Below the pieces are notes generated by a model that was not told the origin of the DNA, searched no databases, and worked only from the letters and a program-made list of their open reading frames with translations. A DNA stretch of 49,968 nt from an uncultured Eubacteriales bacterium. GTDB lineage: Bacteria > Bacillota > Clostridia > UBA1381 > UMGS1253. The translations under genes were made by a program, and so were the position numbers. Below, in pieces: positions 36,673-45,619 of the stretch. How positions within the stretch are numbered: the stretch's first letter is position 1; each line of letters starts with the position of its first letter. The stretch is taken from NCBI GenBank assembly GCA_902492065.1, contig CABUKE010000012.1, forward strand, positions 1 to 49,968, in the 5' to 3' direction.

Positions 36673-37979
36673 ACTATCAAACACAAATGGAAGCGGCCAA
36701 AAAGGGAATCATTACGCCGCAGATGGAAACCGTGGCAAAAAAGGAAGGGATGGCGATAGACAAGCTCCTGCCGCTCGTCGCGTCGGGACAAGTCGCGATT
36801 CCGGCAAACAAGAACCACACTTCCCTGTCGGCAGAGGGTATCGGCACAGGGCTGAAGACGAAAATCAACGTCAACCTCGGCATCTCGGGCGACTGTAAAA
36901 ACTACGATATCGAGATGGAAAAGGTCGACCTTGCGCTCCGCTTCGGCGCAGAGGCAATCATGGACTTGAGCAACTACGGCAAGACGAACACCTTCCGCCG
37001 CCAGCTCATCGCAAAGTCGCCCGCCATGATCGGTACAGTGCCGATGTACGACGCGATTGGGTATCTGGAAAAAGACTTGCTTGAAATCACGGCGCAGGAC
37101 TTTCTGCGCGTCGTGCGGGCGCATGCGGAGGAGGGCGTCGACTTCATGACCATCCACGCCGGCATCAACCGCCGCGCGGTGGAGGCGTTCCGGCGCGAGG
37201 GGCGCAAAATGAATATCGTGTCGCGCGGCGGCTCGCTCCTATTTGCATGGATGGAGATGACGGGCAACGAAAACCCGTTTTTCGAGTACTACGACGACGT
37301 GCTGGACATTCTGCGTGAGTTTGACGTAACCATCAGCCTCGGCGACGCACTGCGCCCCGGCTGCATTGCCGACAGTACCGACGCGGGACAGATTGCCGAG
37401 CTGATCGAGCTGGGCAATCTCACAAAGCGCGCTTGGGAAAAGGATGTACAGGTCATGGTCGAAGGGCCGGGCCACATGGCGATGAACGAAATCGCGGCAA
37501 ATATGACGCTGCAAAAGCGGCTCTGCCACGGCGCGCCGTTTTACGTACTTGGCCCTCTTGTAACCGATATCGCGCCAGGCTACGACCACATTACATCCGC
37601 TATCGGCGGCGCAATTGCGGCTGCGAGCGGTGCGGACTTTCTCTGCTACGTAACACCGGCAGAGCACCTGCGCCTGCCGGACGTTAATGACGTAAAGGAA
37701 GGCATTATCGCCAGCAAGATTGCTGCCCATACAGCCGACATTGCAAAGGGGATTCCCGGTGCACGCGACATCGACGATAAAATGTCGCAGGCGCGCCACA
37801 AGGTCGACTGGGACGAGATGTTCCGCTATGCCATCGACCCGGATAAGGCGCGCGCCTACTATGAGAGCACGCCGCCGTCCGAGCGGCATACCTGCTCCAT
37901 GTGCGGAAAGATGTGCGCCGTGCGGACGACAAACCTGATTCTGGAAGGAAAGAAAGTCGAGTTCTGCTCGGAAAAATAA
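36669..37979 (+). CDS. thiC: Phosphomethylpyrimidine synthase
   Basis: A 436-residue radical-SAM enzyme converting aminoimidazole ribotide to HMP phosphate. Conserved stretches: GTGLKTKINVNLGISGDCKN, AEEGVDFMTIHAGINR, VMVEGPGHMAMNEIAANM, CHGAPFYVLGPLVTDIAPGY and DFLCYVTPAEHLRLP. The C-terminal cluster motif reads CSMCGKMC. Length is that of the shorter clostridial form. ATG 36669 with AAAGGA upstream overlaps the thiD stop. Confidence 0.96.
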   Translation: MNYQTQMEAAKKGIITPQMETVAKKEGMAIDKLLPLVASGQVAIPANKNHTSLSAEGIGTGLKTKINVNLGISGDCKNYDIEMEKVDLALRFGAEAIMDLSNYGKTNTFRRQLIAKSPAMIGTVPMYDAIGYLEKDLLEITAQDFLRVVRAHAEEGVDFMTIHAGINRRAVEAFRREGRKMNIVSRGGSLLFAWMEMTGNENPFFEYYDDVLDILREFDVTISLGDALRPGCIADSTDAGQIAELIELGNLTKRAWEKDVQVMVEGPGHMAMNEIAANMTLQKRLCHGAPFYVLGPLVTDIAPGYDHITSAIGGAIAAASGADFLCYVTPAEHLRLPDVNDVKEGIIASKIAAHTADIAKGIPGARDIDDKMSQARHKVDWDEMFRYAIDPDKARAYYESTPPSERHTCSMCGKMCAVRTTNLILEGKKVEFCSEK

Positions 37980-38051
37980 GCGGCGGCAAAGAACCGTTTT
38001 ACATAAAATTTACTCCCCATACGATTTACAAAACGAAAGGACTGTGGTATC

Positions 38052-38873
38052 ATGAATCAAACGGCAAAAAATATCGGAGCTATGCTGGAGCAGGTGCGCG
38101 CAAACGTACCGCTCATCCACAATATCACTAACTATGTGACGGTCAATGACGTGGCAAACGCTGTGCTCGCCATCGGCGCATCCCCCATTATGGCGGACGA
38201 CATCGGCGAATCAGGCGACATCAGTGCGATTTCCTCCGCACTCGTCATTAACATGGGTACGCTCAACGAGCGCACGATTGCGTCGATGATTGCAGCAGGC
38301 AAACGTGCAAACGAATGCGACGTGCCGGTCGTGTTCGACCCGGTGGGCGCGGGTGCGAGTGCGCTGCGCAACGACACGGCGCTGAAAATTGTCAGCGAGG
38401 TAAAGCTCGCCGTCCTGCGCGGGAATCTGTCTGAGGTATCGTTTATTGCCGGGCTTGACGCGGCGACAAAGGGCGTGGACTCTGCGGCGGCGGACGAAAA
38501 AAATGACGCGGTCGCCGTTGCAAAGTCGGTTGCGGACAGTCTCGGCTGTACAGTTGCCATCACAGGCGCAATTGACACCATCAGCGACGGGAAGCAGACG
38601 GTGCAGATCCGCAACGGGCACCCACAGCTTTCGAAGGTGACCGGGACGGGCTGTATGACGAGCGCGCTCGTCGGGTCGTTTGCCGGTGCGGCAAACGGCG
38701 ACTTCTTCACCGCAGCGGCGGGCGGCGTGCTGTCGATGGGGCTTGCGGGCGAGATCGCCTATGAAAAGGCGGGCAGCATCGGCACCGGCAGCTTCCACAT
38801 TGCCATCATCGACGCGCTGTCGAACCTTGATGCAAAAACAATTCAAGAAAGGGCGAAGCTCGATGAAAAATAA
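38052..38873 (+). CDS. thiM: Hydroxyethylthiazole kinase
   Basis: A 273-residue kinase that phosphorylates the thiamin thiazole for salvage. Motifs: PLIHNITNYVTVNDVANAVL, AIGASPIMADD, VFDPVGAGASALRNDTA, LRGNLSEVSFIAG, and VTGTGCMTSALVGSFAGA. AAAGGA precedes ATG 38052. Since no thiazole synthesis gene is in the window, this cell may rely on scavenged thiazole. Its 3' end overlaps thiE by 11 bases. Confidence 0.96.
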   Translation: MNQTAKNIGAMLEQVRANVPLIHNITNYVTVNDVANAVLAIGASPIMADDIGESGDISAISSALVINMGTLNERTIASMIAAGKRANECDVPVVFDPVGAGASALRNDTALKIVSEVKLAVLRGNLSEVSFIAGLDAATKGVDSAAADEKNDAVAVAKSVADSLGCTVAITGAIDTISDGKQTVQIRNGHPQLSKVTGTGCMTSALVGSFAGAANGDFFTAAAGGVLSMGLAGEIAYEKAGSIGTGSFHIAIIDALSNLDAKTIQERAKLDEK

Positions 38874-39495
38874 AAACAATGTCGACTATACGCTCTATCT
38901 GTGCACCGACCGCGGCCTGATGACGACGGACACGGTCGAGGAATCGGTTCGTCTTGCTGTAGTAGGCGGGTGCGGCGTGGTGCAGCTCCGGGAAAAAGAG
39001 ATATCCTCTGCTGAGTTTTACCGTCTCGCTGTTAACACGAAAAAAATCACCGACGAGGCCGGCGCGGCGCTCATCATCAACGACCGGGTCGACATCGCGC
39101 TCGCGGCGGACGCGGACGGTGTACACGTCGGCCAGAGCGACCTGCCCGCCGCAGTGGTGCGGCAGCTGATTGGGCCGGATAAACTTTTAGGCGTTTCTGT
39201 GGCGACGCTCGAGCAGGCAAAGCAGGCGGCAGCAGACGGCGCTGACTACCTTGGTGTGGGCGCAATGTACGCCACACAGACAAAGACGGATGCGGATATC
39301 GTCACGATGGAGGAACTGCGGCGCATCCGCGCGGCGGTCGATATCCCAATCGTAGTGATTGGTGGAATCAACAAAAACACGCTTGGCAACTTCAAGGAAA
39401 TGGGCATTGACGGACTCGCCGTCGTGTCGGCTGTGGTTGCGCAGGCGGATATTACCGCCGCGGCAAAAGAACTGATACAATTATTTAAGGAGTGA
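38863..39495 (+). CDS. thiE: Thiamine-phosphate synthase
   Basis: A 210-residue TIM-barrel enzyme joining HMP diphosphate and thiazole phosphate. Motifs: VVQLREKEISSAEFYRLAVN, AALIINDRVDIALAADADGV then HVGQSDLP, LGVSVATLEQ, DYLGVGAMYATQTKTDADIV and PIVVIGGINKNT. ATG 38863 lies inside the thiM end, preceded by GAAAGGGCGAAG. Family length about 210. Confidence 0.96.
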   Translation: MKNKNNVDYTLYLCTDRGLMTTDTVEESVRLAVVGGCGVVQLREKEISSAEFYRLAVNTKKITDEAGAALIINDRVDIALAADADGVHVGQSDLPAAVVRQLIGPDKLLGVSVATLEQAKQAAADGADYLGVGAMYATQTKTDADIVTMEELRRIRAAVDIPIVVIGGINKNTLGNFKEMGIDGLAVVSAVVAQADITAAAKELIQLFKE

Positions 39496-39499
39496 CAAA

Positions 39500-40141
39500 A
39501 TGCATAACTTCAAAGGCGCAATTTTCGATTTGGACGGAACACTGCTCGACTCGATGTGGATTTGGGAGCAGATTGATATCGAATTTTTAGGGCGGCGCGG
39601 GCTTCCTGTGCCGGACGACTATCTGAAAAAGATTACGCCCATGCACTTCTATCAGGCGGCGGAGTATACGATTGGGCGGTTCGGCCTGCCGGAAACACCG
39701 GACGACCTGATTGCCGAATGGAGCGATATGGCGCTTGACGCATACCGTCACAGAATCGGCCTGAAGCCATATGCAAAGGAATACCTCCTGTTTTTAAAAG
39801 ACAAGGGCGTAAAGCTTTCAGTTGCGACTGCATCAAGCGAGGAAATCTATACGCCTGCGCTGAAACGAAACGGTATCTATGACCTGTTCGACGCGTTCAC
39901 TTCGTCGTCCGAGGCTGTACGCGGCAAAGGCTTCCCGGACGTATACGAGCTTGCGGCAGAAAAGGTCGGCCTGACAGCAAAAGACTGCGCCGTATTTGAG
40001 GATATTTACGCCGGGGTCAAGGGAGCAAAAATGGGCGGCTTCTATACCGTCGGCGTGGAGGACAAATACGCGGCGCACGAGCGCGATAAGATTATGCAGG
40101 ACGCAGATTTGTATATCAAAGATTACAGCGCGCTTCTTTAA
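39500..40141 (+). CDS. HAD-family phosphatase in the thiamin operon
   Basis: A 213-residue beta-phosphoglucomutase-like HAD hydrolase. Motif 1 IFDLDGTLLDSMWIW supplies the nucleophile and acid/base aspartates, motif 2 is SVATASS, motif 3 around KRNGIY and GKGFPDVYEL, motif 4 CAVFEDIYAGVKGA. A helical cap spans residues 15-85. It follows thiE by four bases and precedes the operon terminator, so it probably dephosphorylates a thiamin intermediate, perhaps thiamin monophosphate. HAD substrates cannot be read from sequence. Confidence 0.85.
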   Translation: MHNFKGAIFDLDGTLLDSMWIWEQIDIEFLGRRGLPVPDDYLKKITPMHFYQAAEYTIGRFGLPETPDDLIAEWSDMALDAYRHRIGLKPYAKEYLLFLKDKGVKLSVATASSEEIYTPALKRNGIYDLFDAFTSSSEAVRGKGFPDVYELAAEKVGLTAKDCAVFEDIYAGVKGAKMGGFYTVGVEDKYAAHERDKIMQDADLYIKDYSALL

Positions 40142-40151
40142 AATTCGGAAC

Positions 40152-40183
40152 AAAAAAGACGGGAAACAATTCCCGTCTTTTTT
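40152..40183. terminator. Bidirectional terminator after the thiamin operon
   Basis: AAAAAAGACGGGA (40152-40164) pairs with TCCCGTCTTTTTT (40171-40183). It serves the thiamin operon and the convergent GNAT gene. Confidence 0.9.
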
Positions 40184-40186
40184 CTA

Positions 40187-40759
40187 TTAAAGTTCCAGTT
40201 CAATAAAATGTTTACTGTACAAATTCCAATACTTTTGATATACCCTGTCATTGTTCCCATCGAGATTCAACTGGTACATGCGAAACGTAACAAAAAAATC
40301 CTTTGGCTGCCATCTTTCTTCATACGAATATTGGTATTTCATGCCCAACTGCCGCATAACGCCGCCGCTGCGCGGATTGTTCACATCATGCGTGGCCGTG
40401 ACATAGGGAATCCCGTCCTCCTTTAACCGTTCAAGGACACCGCGTCCCGCCTCCGTCACAATCCCTTTATGCCAAAATTCTCTGCGCAGCGCATAGCCAA
40501 AATCGCGGCTCTCATCTGTGTCTGCTTTGATATACCCGATTGGCACGCCGTTTTCTTTTAAACAAATTGCGTAATAGTACGGACAGTCAGCAATTCTTTG
40601 CCCATAAAATTTTTTAGTTTCTTCTAAGCTTTTTACGGGGAACCACGGCAAAAACGTATTCACTTCTTCGTCTTTTAGAAGCAGATACAGTGCCTCCATA
40701 TCCTCCTGCGTAAACGCCCTCAATGTCAGCCGTTCTGTTTCAAGCTGCTGTGTACGCAT
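40187..40759 (-). CDS. GNAT-family N-acetyltransferase (RimJ/RimL type)
   Basis: A 190-residue acetyltransferase of the RimJ/RimL branch. It begins QLETERLTLRAFTQEDMEAL. The acetyl-CoA region is around FGYALRREFWHKGIVTEAGR and GVLERLKEDGIPYVTATHDV, then NNPRSGGVMRQLGMKYQYSY. It could modify a ribosomal protein N-terminus or a small molecule. GGGGG lies four bases before ATG 40759. It is 18 bases after the M42 genes in the same direction and may be read with them. Confidence 0.85.
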   Translation of the reverse strand: MRTQQLETERLTLRAFTQEDMEALYLLLKDEEVNTFLPWFPVKSLEETKKFYGQRIADCPYYYAICLKENGVPIGYIKADTDESRDFGYALRREFWHKGIVTEAGRGVLERLKEDGIPYVTATHDVNNPRSGGVMRQLGMKYQYSYEERWQPKDFFVTFRMYQLNLDGNNDRVYQKYWNLYSKHFIELEL

Positions 40760-40777
40760 AATACCCCCTGTTCCGCT

Positions 40778-41758
40778 TTATATATTCTGCTCCATAACCG
40801 CCGCGAGCAACGCGATACACGCTTCTAAATCGTCCTTGCAGACCATCTCCCCCGGCGAGTGGATGTAGCGCGTCGGAATCGAAAGTGTAACCGACGCTAC
40901 GCCGCCGCGCGTCAGATGGATTGCGCCCGCGTCCGTGCCGCCGCGTGTCAGTACCTCGAGCTGGTACGCGATATCGTGCGCCTTCGCCGCAGACTTGAGC
41001 AGCTCGACTGCCTTCGGCGACGAAATACTGCGGCTGTCCTTGATTTTGATCGCCGCGCCGCCGCCGAGCTTGACCTCCATCGGCGTTGTGCCAATCATGT
41101 CGCCCGTGTCCGTCACGTCGATTGCAATGCCCAAATCCGGGTCGACGCTGTATGCACCCGCTGTCGCGCCGCGCAGGCCAAGCTCCTCCTGCGCCGTAAA
41201 CACCGCATAGACATCGTTTGGCGTATCTTTAACGCGCTTGAGCGCCTCAATGAGCACGTAACATCCCGCGCGGTCGTCGAGCGATTTGGAAATCACACAG
41301 CCGTTCTGCTCTGTAAATTCGCCCAAAAATCCCGCCACATCACCGATCTGTACCAACTTTACCGCTTCTTCTTTGTTTTTCGCGCCAATGTCAACGTACA
41401 AATCGTTTATCCCAAGCTTTTCAAGCTCCTTACCCTGGTCGTAAAACACCACGCCGACCGTACCGTTTAAAAACCGTACCCGCTGGGCCAGCGCGTACTG
41501 CGGCCTTACGCCGCCGATATTCTGTACGCGGATATAGCCGCTCTCCTCAATATAAGTCACAATCAGGCCGATTTCGTCCGTGTGCGCGGCGAGCATGAGC
41601 CGCTTGCCCGGCCCCTTTTTGTGTGCAATCAGGTTGCCAAGCGCATCCGTTGTAATTTCGTCGACACAGTCTTTGATTTCCGCCTTAATCAGCTCGTGCA
41701 GCGCCGTCTCATGCCCCGACGGGGCCGTTATGTCACATAATGCTTGCAGAAGTTTCAT
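40778..41758 (-). CDS. M42-family aminopeptidase, copy 1
   Basis: A 326-residue dinuclear-metal aminopeptidase of the M42 (tetrahedral, TET) family that removes N-terminal residues of peptides. Metal ligands and catalytic residues: LMLAAHTDEIGLIV (His, Asp), LDDRAGCYV (Asp), FTAQEELGLRGAT (Glu-Glu), IAIDVTDTGD (Asp) and RYIHSPGEMV (His). The dimerisation domain (about 70-160) interrupts the catalytic domain. All key residues are present. ATG is one base after the previous gene's stop. It is one of three adjacent paralogues. Confidence 0.93.
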   Translation of the reverse strand: MKLLQALCDITAPSGHETALHELIKAEIKDCVDEITTDALGNLIAHKKGPGKRLMLAAHTDEIGLIVTYIEESGYIRVQNIGGVRPQYALAQRVRFLNGTVGVVFYDQGKELEKLGINDLYVDIGAKNKEEAVKLVQIGDVAGFLGEFTEQNGCVISKSLDDRAGCYVLIEALKRVKDTPNDVYAVFTAQEELGLRGATAGAYSVDPDLGIAIDVTDTGDMIGTTPMEVKLGGGAAIKIKDSRSISSPKAVELLKSAAKAHDIAYQLEVLTRGGTDAGAIHLTRGGVASVTLSIPTRYIHSPGEMVCKDDLEACIALLAAVMEQNI

Positions 41759-42775
41759 CTATATCAGCTCCTTTGCTCTTGTAAGAAACAGTTTCGCGGT
41801 CTGATAGACCGCCTCATAGTCCGCCGCCGAAACGATGGACACCGGCGAATGCAGGTAGCGGCACGGCACGGACACCGCGCATGTTTTGCACCCACCGACA
41901 GCCGTCTGTACGGCGCGTGCGTCGTTGCCGCCCATGGTCGTGCGTTTATACTGCACCATCACGCCTTCCGCCTGCGCCATGCCGTAAAGTTTTTTTGTCA
42001 GTTCCACGTCAGAATACGAACCGCGGTCGAGCGTCGAAAATGCCGCGCCGCCGCCGAGCGTCGTCACCTCAAGGTGCTTCGGCGCGCCGCTCACGTCGCT
42101 GCATGTTGTCGCCTCCAGTACAAGCGCCATATCCGGTCGAACACGATTTGCCGCAATTTGTGCGCCGCGGCAGCCGACCTCCTCCTGCACGGTAAAACAA
42201 AAGTACGTGTCGTACGCGCATCTCTCCTGTATGAGCCGCGCCAACACCGCACAGCCACACCGGTCGTCGAAGGCTTTCGCTTTCCAGCAGCCGTCGCCAA
42301 ACTCCCCAAACGCCGTATCAAACGCGGCATAGTCGCCCAGCGACACGACGCGCTCCGCGTCCGCCTTGTCCTTTGCGCCGATGTCGATGTAGAGCTGTTT
42401 TTCCTTGACAGCCGCCGTGCGCTCGTCCTTTGTCTGTAAATGGATTGCCTTGAGCGAAATGATTCCTGTGATGTTGTTTTGCCCGACCACGACGCGTTTG
42501 CCGACGAGAACGCGTGCGTCGACGCCGCCCACGGTTTGAAACTTCAAATACCCGCTCTCCGTGATTGCGCTGACAATCAGCCCCACCTCGTCCATATGGG
42601 CGCACAGCATGATGGTCTTATCCGCGCTTTCGCCTTTTTTATAAACAATCAAGTTGCCCATCACATCTACCGTAATCCGAGCTGCGTAGGGGCGCACCGC
42701 CTCGAGCAAGATATCGCGCACGCGACCCTCGTCGCCGCTTACGCCGTGTGTTTCGCATAGTGTTTTTAACAGCAT
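41759..42775 (-). CDS. M42-family aminopeptidase, copy 2
   Basis: A 338-residue paralogue. Metal and catalytic motifs: IMLCAHMDEVGLIVSAI, FDDRCGCAVLARL, FTVQEEVGCRGAQ, LVLEATTCSDVSGAP (Glu where copy 1 has Asp) and RYLHSPVSIVS. The Glu at the metal site is a known M42 variant and may alter metal use. AGGTGAGGAC lies before ATG 42775. It lies between the other two copies, four bases after copy 3, and its stop abuts copy 1. Confidence 0.93.
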   Translation of the reverse strand: MLLKTLCETHGVSGDEGRVRDILLEAVRPYAARITVDVMGNLIVYKKGESADKTIMLCAHMDEVGLIVSAITESGYLKFQTVGGVDARVLVGKRVVVGQNNITGIISLKAIHLQTKDERTAAVKEKQLYIDIGAKDKADAERVVSLGDYAAFDTAFGEFGDGCWKAKAFDDRCGCAVLARLIQERCAYDTYFCFTVQEEVGCRGAQIAANRVRPDMALVLEATTCSDVSGAPKHLEVTTLGGGAAFSTLDRGSYSDVELTKKLYGMAQAEGVMVQYKRTTMGGNDARAVQTAVGGCKTCAVSVPCRYLHSPVSIVSAADYEAVYQTAKLFLTRAKELI

Positions 42776-42779
42776 GTCC

Positions 42780-43856
42780 TCACCTGATTTCTACTGGATT
42801 CAAAAGCGCCGGTTCCTCGCTAAGCCGCCGCACAAACGCGGCCGCAAGCGTTCCCGCCGCTGTAATGTCCTCTACAGCCAATGTTTCTGTCGGCGTGTGC
42901 ATATACTTGAGCGGCAGCGACAGCACCGCCGTCGGCACGCCAGTCCGGCTCACCTGCACAGCCCATGCGTTCGTACCTGTGCTCCCGCCGTCGACTTCCG
43001 CTTTTGCACCAATGCCGTTTTCGCCGGCAAGCTTCTTTAAGAGCTGGGCAAAGGGCGTGTGTACATTTGGCCCCAGCGAGTACGCCACGCCGCCGCCCGC
43101 CTCGAACGGGCAGTCCGGGTTGTCCGGCGTTTTTGCGTGCGTCACGTCAATCACCAGCGCCGCGTCCGGCTCGGCAGCATAGGCCGCGCAGCCCGCACCG
43201 GCAAGGTTCGTCTCCTCGCGTACGGACAGGACAAAGTACACGTCCACATCGAGCGGTTCGCCCGCAAGCGTCTGCGCCGCATACAGCAGGGCGCATATGC
43301 TCGCCCTGTCGTCAAAGCTCTTTCCCGTCATCTGTCCGTTTAACAGCGTTGCGCTCTCCTGGGCAAAGGTGACCCAGTCGCCCGCCTCTATGAGCGCACG
43401 CACTGCTGACAGCTCCATCCCAACGTCAATCGCAAGCTCGTCGATTTTGAGCGTCTTTTTGTTTTCGTCCGCGCTTTGCAGGTGCGGCGGCTTAATCCCA
43501 ATGATACCGGGAATATCGCACCGGCCATGCACCACGACCTCGCGCGCGGGTAGGATGCGCTCGTCCACGCCGCCCACATTCGTAAACTTTAAGAAGCCCT
43601 TCTCGTCAATGCTCGTCACCATCAGGCCGATTTCGTCCATATGCGCGTCGAGCATGACGCGCCTGGCGTGCTCCTGCTTAGCCCTTTTAACCGCAATCAC
43701 GCTCCCGAGCGCGTCGGTATATACCTCGTCCACATACGGCGCAAACAGCTCCGCTACCGCCTGCGCAACGCCGCTCTCAAAGCCGGACACGCCATGCAGC
43801 GCGCTGAGCCGCTGCAAAACCGCTTCTATCTCGATTTGTTTTTCCATCTCAAACAC
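42780..43856 (-). CDS. M42-family aminopeptidase, copy 3
   Basis: A 358-residue paralogue, longer than its neighbours. Motifs: VMLDAHMDEIGLMVTSI, FDDRASICALL, LSVREETNLAGAGC (Glu-Glu), LVIDVTHAKTPDN (Asp) and KYMHTPTETLAV (His). All ligands are present. AGGTGT precedes ATG 43856, 15 bases after murD. The three copies differ enough to have distinct peptide preferences, and TET subunits can co-assemble. Confidence 0.92.
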   Translation of the reverse strand: MFEMEKQIEIEAVLQRLSALHGVSGFESGVAQAVAELFAPYVDEVYTDALGSVIAVKRAKQEHARRVMLDAHMDEIGLMVTSIDEKGFLKFTNVGGVDERILPAREVVVHGRCDIPGIIGIKPPHLQSADENKKTLKIDELAIDVGMELSAVRALIEAGDWVTFAQESATLLNGQMTGKSFDDRASICALLYAAQTLAGEPLDVDVYFVLSVREETNLAGAGCAAYAAEPDAALVIDVTHAKTPDNPDCPFEAGGGVAYSLGPNVHTPFAQLLKKLAGENGIGAKAEVDGGSTGTNAWAVQVSRTGVPTAVLSLPLKYMHTPTETLAVEDITAAGTLAAAFVRRLSEEPALLNPVEIR

Positions 43857-43871
43857 CTCTTATCCTTCCGT

Positions 43872-45236
43872 TTACAGGGCGTTTACCAATTGTTTAAACG
43901 CTTCGCCGCGCACGGCAAAGTTCTTGAACATGTCAAAGCTCGCGCACGCGGGCGACAGCATGACAACATCGCCGGCACGCGCAGCGTCGTATGCCTTCTG
44001 CGTCGCGTCGGCAAGCGTGTCGCACATGGTGATGGCGTCCTCGTCCATCCCTGCGTCCAGAGCGGCCTGCCGGATTTTCGGCGCGGTTACGCCAATCAGA
44101 AACAGCGACTTGACGCATTCTTTGAGCACATAACCGAAGCTGTCGAACGGGATATGCTTGTCATAGCCGCCCGCAATCAGAATCACTTTCTGGTCAAACG
44201 AGTGCAGCCCTGCCGACGCGCGCGTTGGGCTGCTCGCAATCGAATCGTTGTAGAATTTGATGCCGTCCAGCTCGCGGACAAATTCGATCCGGTGCTCCAC
44301 GCCGCCAAACTCGCGCGCAACCGCGCGGATTGTATCGGGCGACACTATCCCCCACAGCGCGCCGATTGCCGCCATGTAATTTTCCACGTTGTGCAGGCCG
44401 GGTATCCGAATCTCGCTCGCCCGCAATACCGCCTCATCGCCGTAGTATATCGTCCCATCCTGGAGCGAAACGCCGCCCTTCGGCGCAACCTTCCGGGAGA
44501 AAAACATGGGCGGGTTGACCGCTTCGCTTGCAAAGCCGCGCGTAATGTCATTGTCATAGTTGAGCACAAGGCGGTCGCCCGGCTTTTGATACAAAAAGAT
44601 GTTTTTCTTCGCCGCGATGTATTCGTCCATATCCTTGTGCATATCAAGGTGGTTGGGCGATAGGTTCGTCACAACGGCAATACTCGGGCTTGCCTTCATG
44701 GTGTGAAGCTGGAAGCTGCTCAGCTCCAGCACGACCATGTCGCTTTCTTTGATCTGCTCTACTTCGCCCAAAAGCGGCTTGCCGATATTGCCGCCGACCC
44801 AAACGGTGTGCCCCTCGCGCTGAAGCATTTGGGCAATCAGCGTCGTTGTTGTCGTTTTCCCGTCGCTACCGGTGACAGCGATAATTTTTGCCGGACACAG
44901 GTCAAAAAACACTTCCATCTCCGACGTGACAAGGCTCCCCCGCTCCCGCGCCTGCACAAGCGCCGGCGTGTCAAACCGCATCCCCGGCGTTTTAAAAATA
45001 ATATCCGCGTCGATATTATCGAGATAATTGTCGCCCAGATGGTACGTAATGGAATACTTCCCAAGCTGCGCGCGCTCGTCGGCGAGTTCGTCCTCCTCGC
45101 GCCGGTCGCACGCCGTCACAATGGCGCCGTTTTGCGCCAAAAATTTGATCAGCGGCAGATTGCTGACCCCGATTCCGATTACCGTGATACGTTTCCCCTG
45201 TATTCCCTTCAAAAAAAGCTTCAGCTTCTCAGTCAA
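43872..45236 (-). CDS. murD: UDP-N-acetylmuramoyl-L-alanine-D-glutamate ligase
   Basis: A 454-residue Mur ligase adding D-glutamate to the peptidoglycan precursor. N-terminal Rossmann region RITVIGIGVSNLPLIKFLA, ATP loop IAVTGSDGKTTTTTLIAQML, then SSFQLHTMKASPSIAVVTNL with SPNHLDMHKDMDEY, and RIPGLHNVENYMAAIGALWG, then GGVEHRIEFV. The start is probably TTG at 45236, giving MTEKLKLFLKG as in homologues, because GGAGGGG lies six bases before it; upstream in-frame ATG 45260 is alternative. Promoter 45278-45306 precedes it. Confidence 0.95.
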   Translation of the reverse strand: MTEKLKLFLKGIQGKRITVIGIGVSNLPLIKFLAQNGAIVTACDRREEDELADERAQLGKYSITYHLGDNYLDNIDADIIFKTPGMRFDTPALVQARERGSLVTSEMEVFFDLCPAKIIAVTGSDGKTTTTTLIAQMLQREGHTVWVGGNIGKPLLGEVEQIKESDMVVLELSSFQLHTMKASPSIAVVTNLSPNHLDMHKDMDEYIAAKKNIFLYQKPGDRLVLNYDNDITRGFASEAVNPPMFFSRKVAPKGGVSLQDGTIYYGDEAVLRASEIRIPGLHNVENYMAAIGALWGIVSPDTIRAVAREFGGVEHRIEFVRELDGIKFYNDSIASSPTRASAGLHSFDQKVILIAGGYDKHIPFDSFGYVLKECVKSLFLIGVTAPKIRQAALDAGMDEDAITMCDTLADATQKAYDAARAGDVVMLSPACASFDMFKNFAVRGEAFKQLVNAL

Positions 45237-45277
45237 CACTAACCCCTCCAACTGCTGCATAAATTTTACCAATCTTT

Positions 45278-45306
45278 ATTATCGTCCAAACCACACAAAA
45301 AGTCAA
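45278..45306 (-). promoter_or_regulatory. Promoter of murD and the M42 genes
   Basis: TTGACT (45306-45301) and GATAAT (45283-45278), spacing 17, minus strand. Confidence 0.65.
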
Positions 45307-45384
45307 CCGTTTCTATATACTATACGCAAATTTATGAAAAAATAACCGTCCGATAGATACCGCTCTATCCGCTTGCGAAAAAGC

Positions 45385-45413
45385 TTGACATTTGGCGGAT
45401 TTTGCGCTATACT
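45385..45413 (+). promoter_or_regulatory. Promoter of thiT
   Basis: TTGACA (45385-45390) and TATACT (45408-45413), spacing 17, directly upstream of the second TPP riboswitch. Confidence 0.88.
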
Positions 45414-45430
45414 TTATTTGTTAATTTCAA

Positions 45431-45520
45431 AACGGGGAGCTTGCGGAAGCAGGCTGAGAGGGACCGTAGCCCCGGTCCGACCCATACAACCTGTTTGGAT
45501 AATGCCAGCGTAGGGAACAC
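45431..45520 (+). promoter_or_regulatory. TPP riboswitch (thi box) 2
   Basis: A canonical aptamer: ACGGGGAGC, CAGGCTGAGAGGGACC, GACCCATACAACCTG and GGATAATGCCAGCGTAGGGA. Agreement with the consensus is better than for the aptamer at 35702. It controls thiT. Confidence 0.96.
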
Positions 45521-45533
45521 AGGAAATTTTTGT

Positions 45534-45567
45534 GGCGGTATGCTTTGGCATAGCGTCATTTTTTATT
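45534..45567 (+). terminator. Terminator in the thiT leader
   Basis: GGCG and TATGC (from 45534) pair with GCATA and CGTC, followed by a run of T from 45559. It is the likely switch element for the riboswitch. Confidence 0.65.
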
Positions 45568-45619
45568 TCCGCCGCCTTCCGGCACAGCCACAGGAAACCA
45601 AAATAAGGAAGGGATTTCT

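Noticed and set aside
35803..36684. 293-residue open frame on the minus strand
   Set aside because: Complete shadow of thiD; composition rich in Arg, Cys and His, no known motif.
43641..44663. 340-residue open frame on the plus strand
   Set aside because: Antisense to M42 copy 3 and murD, both with full catalytic motifs.
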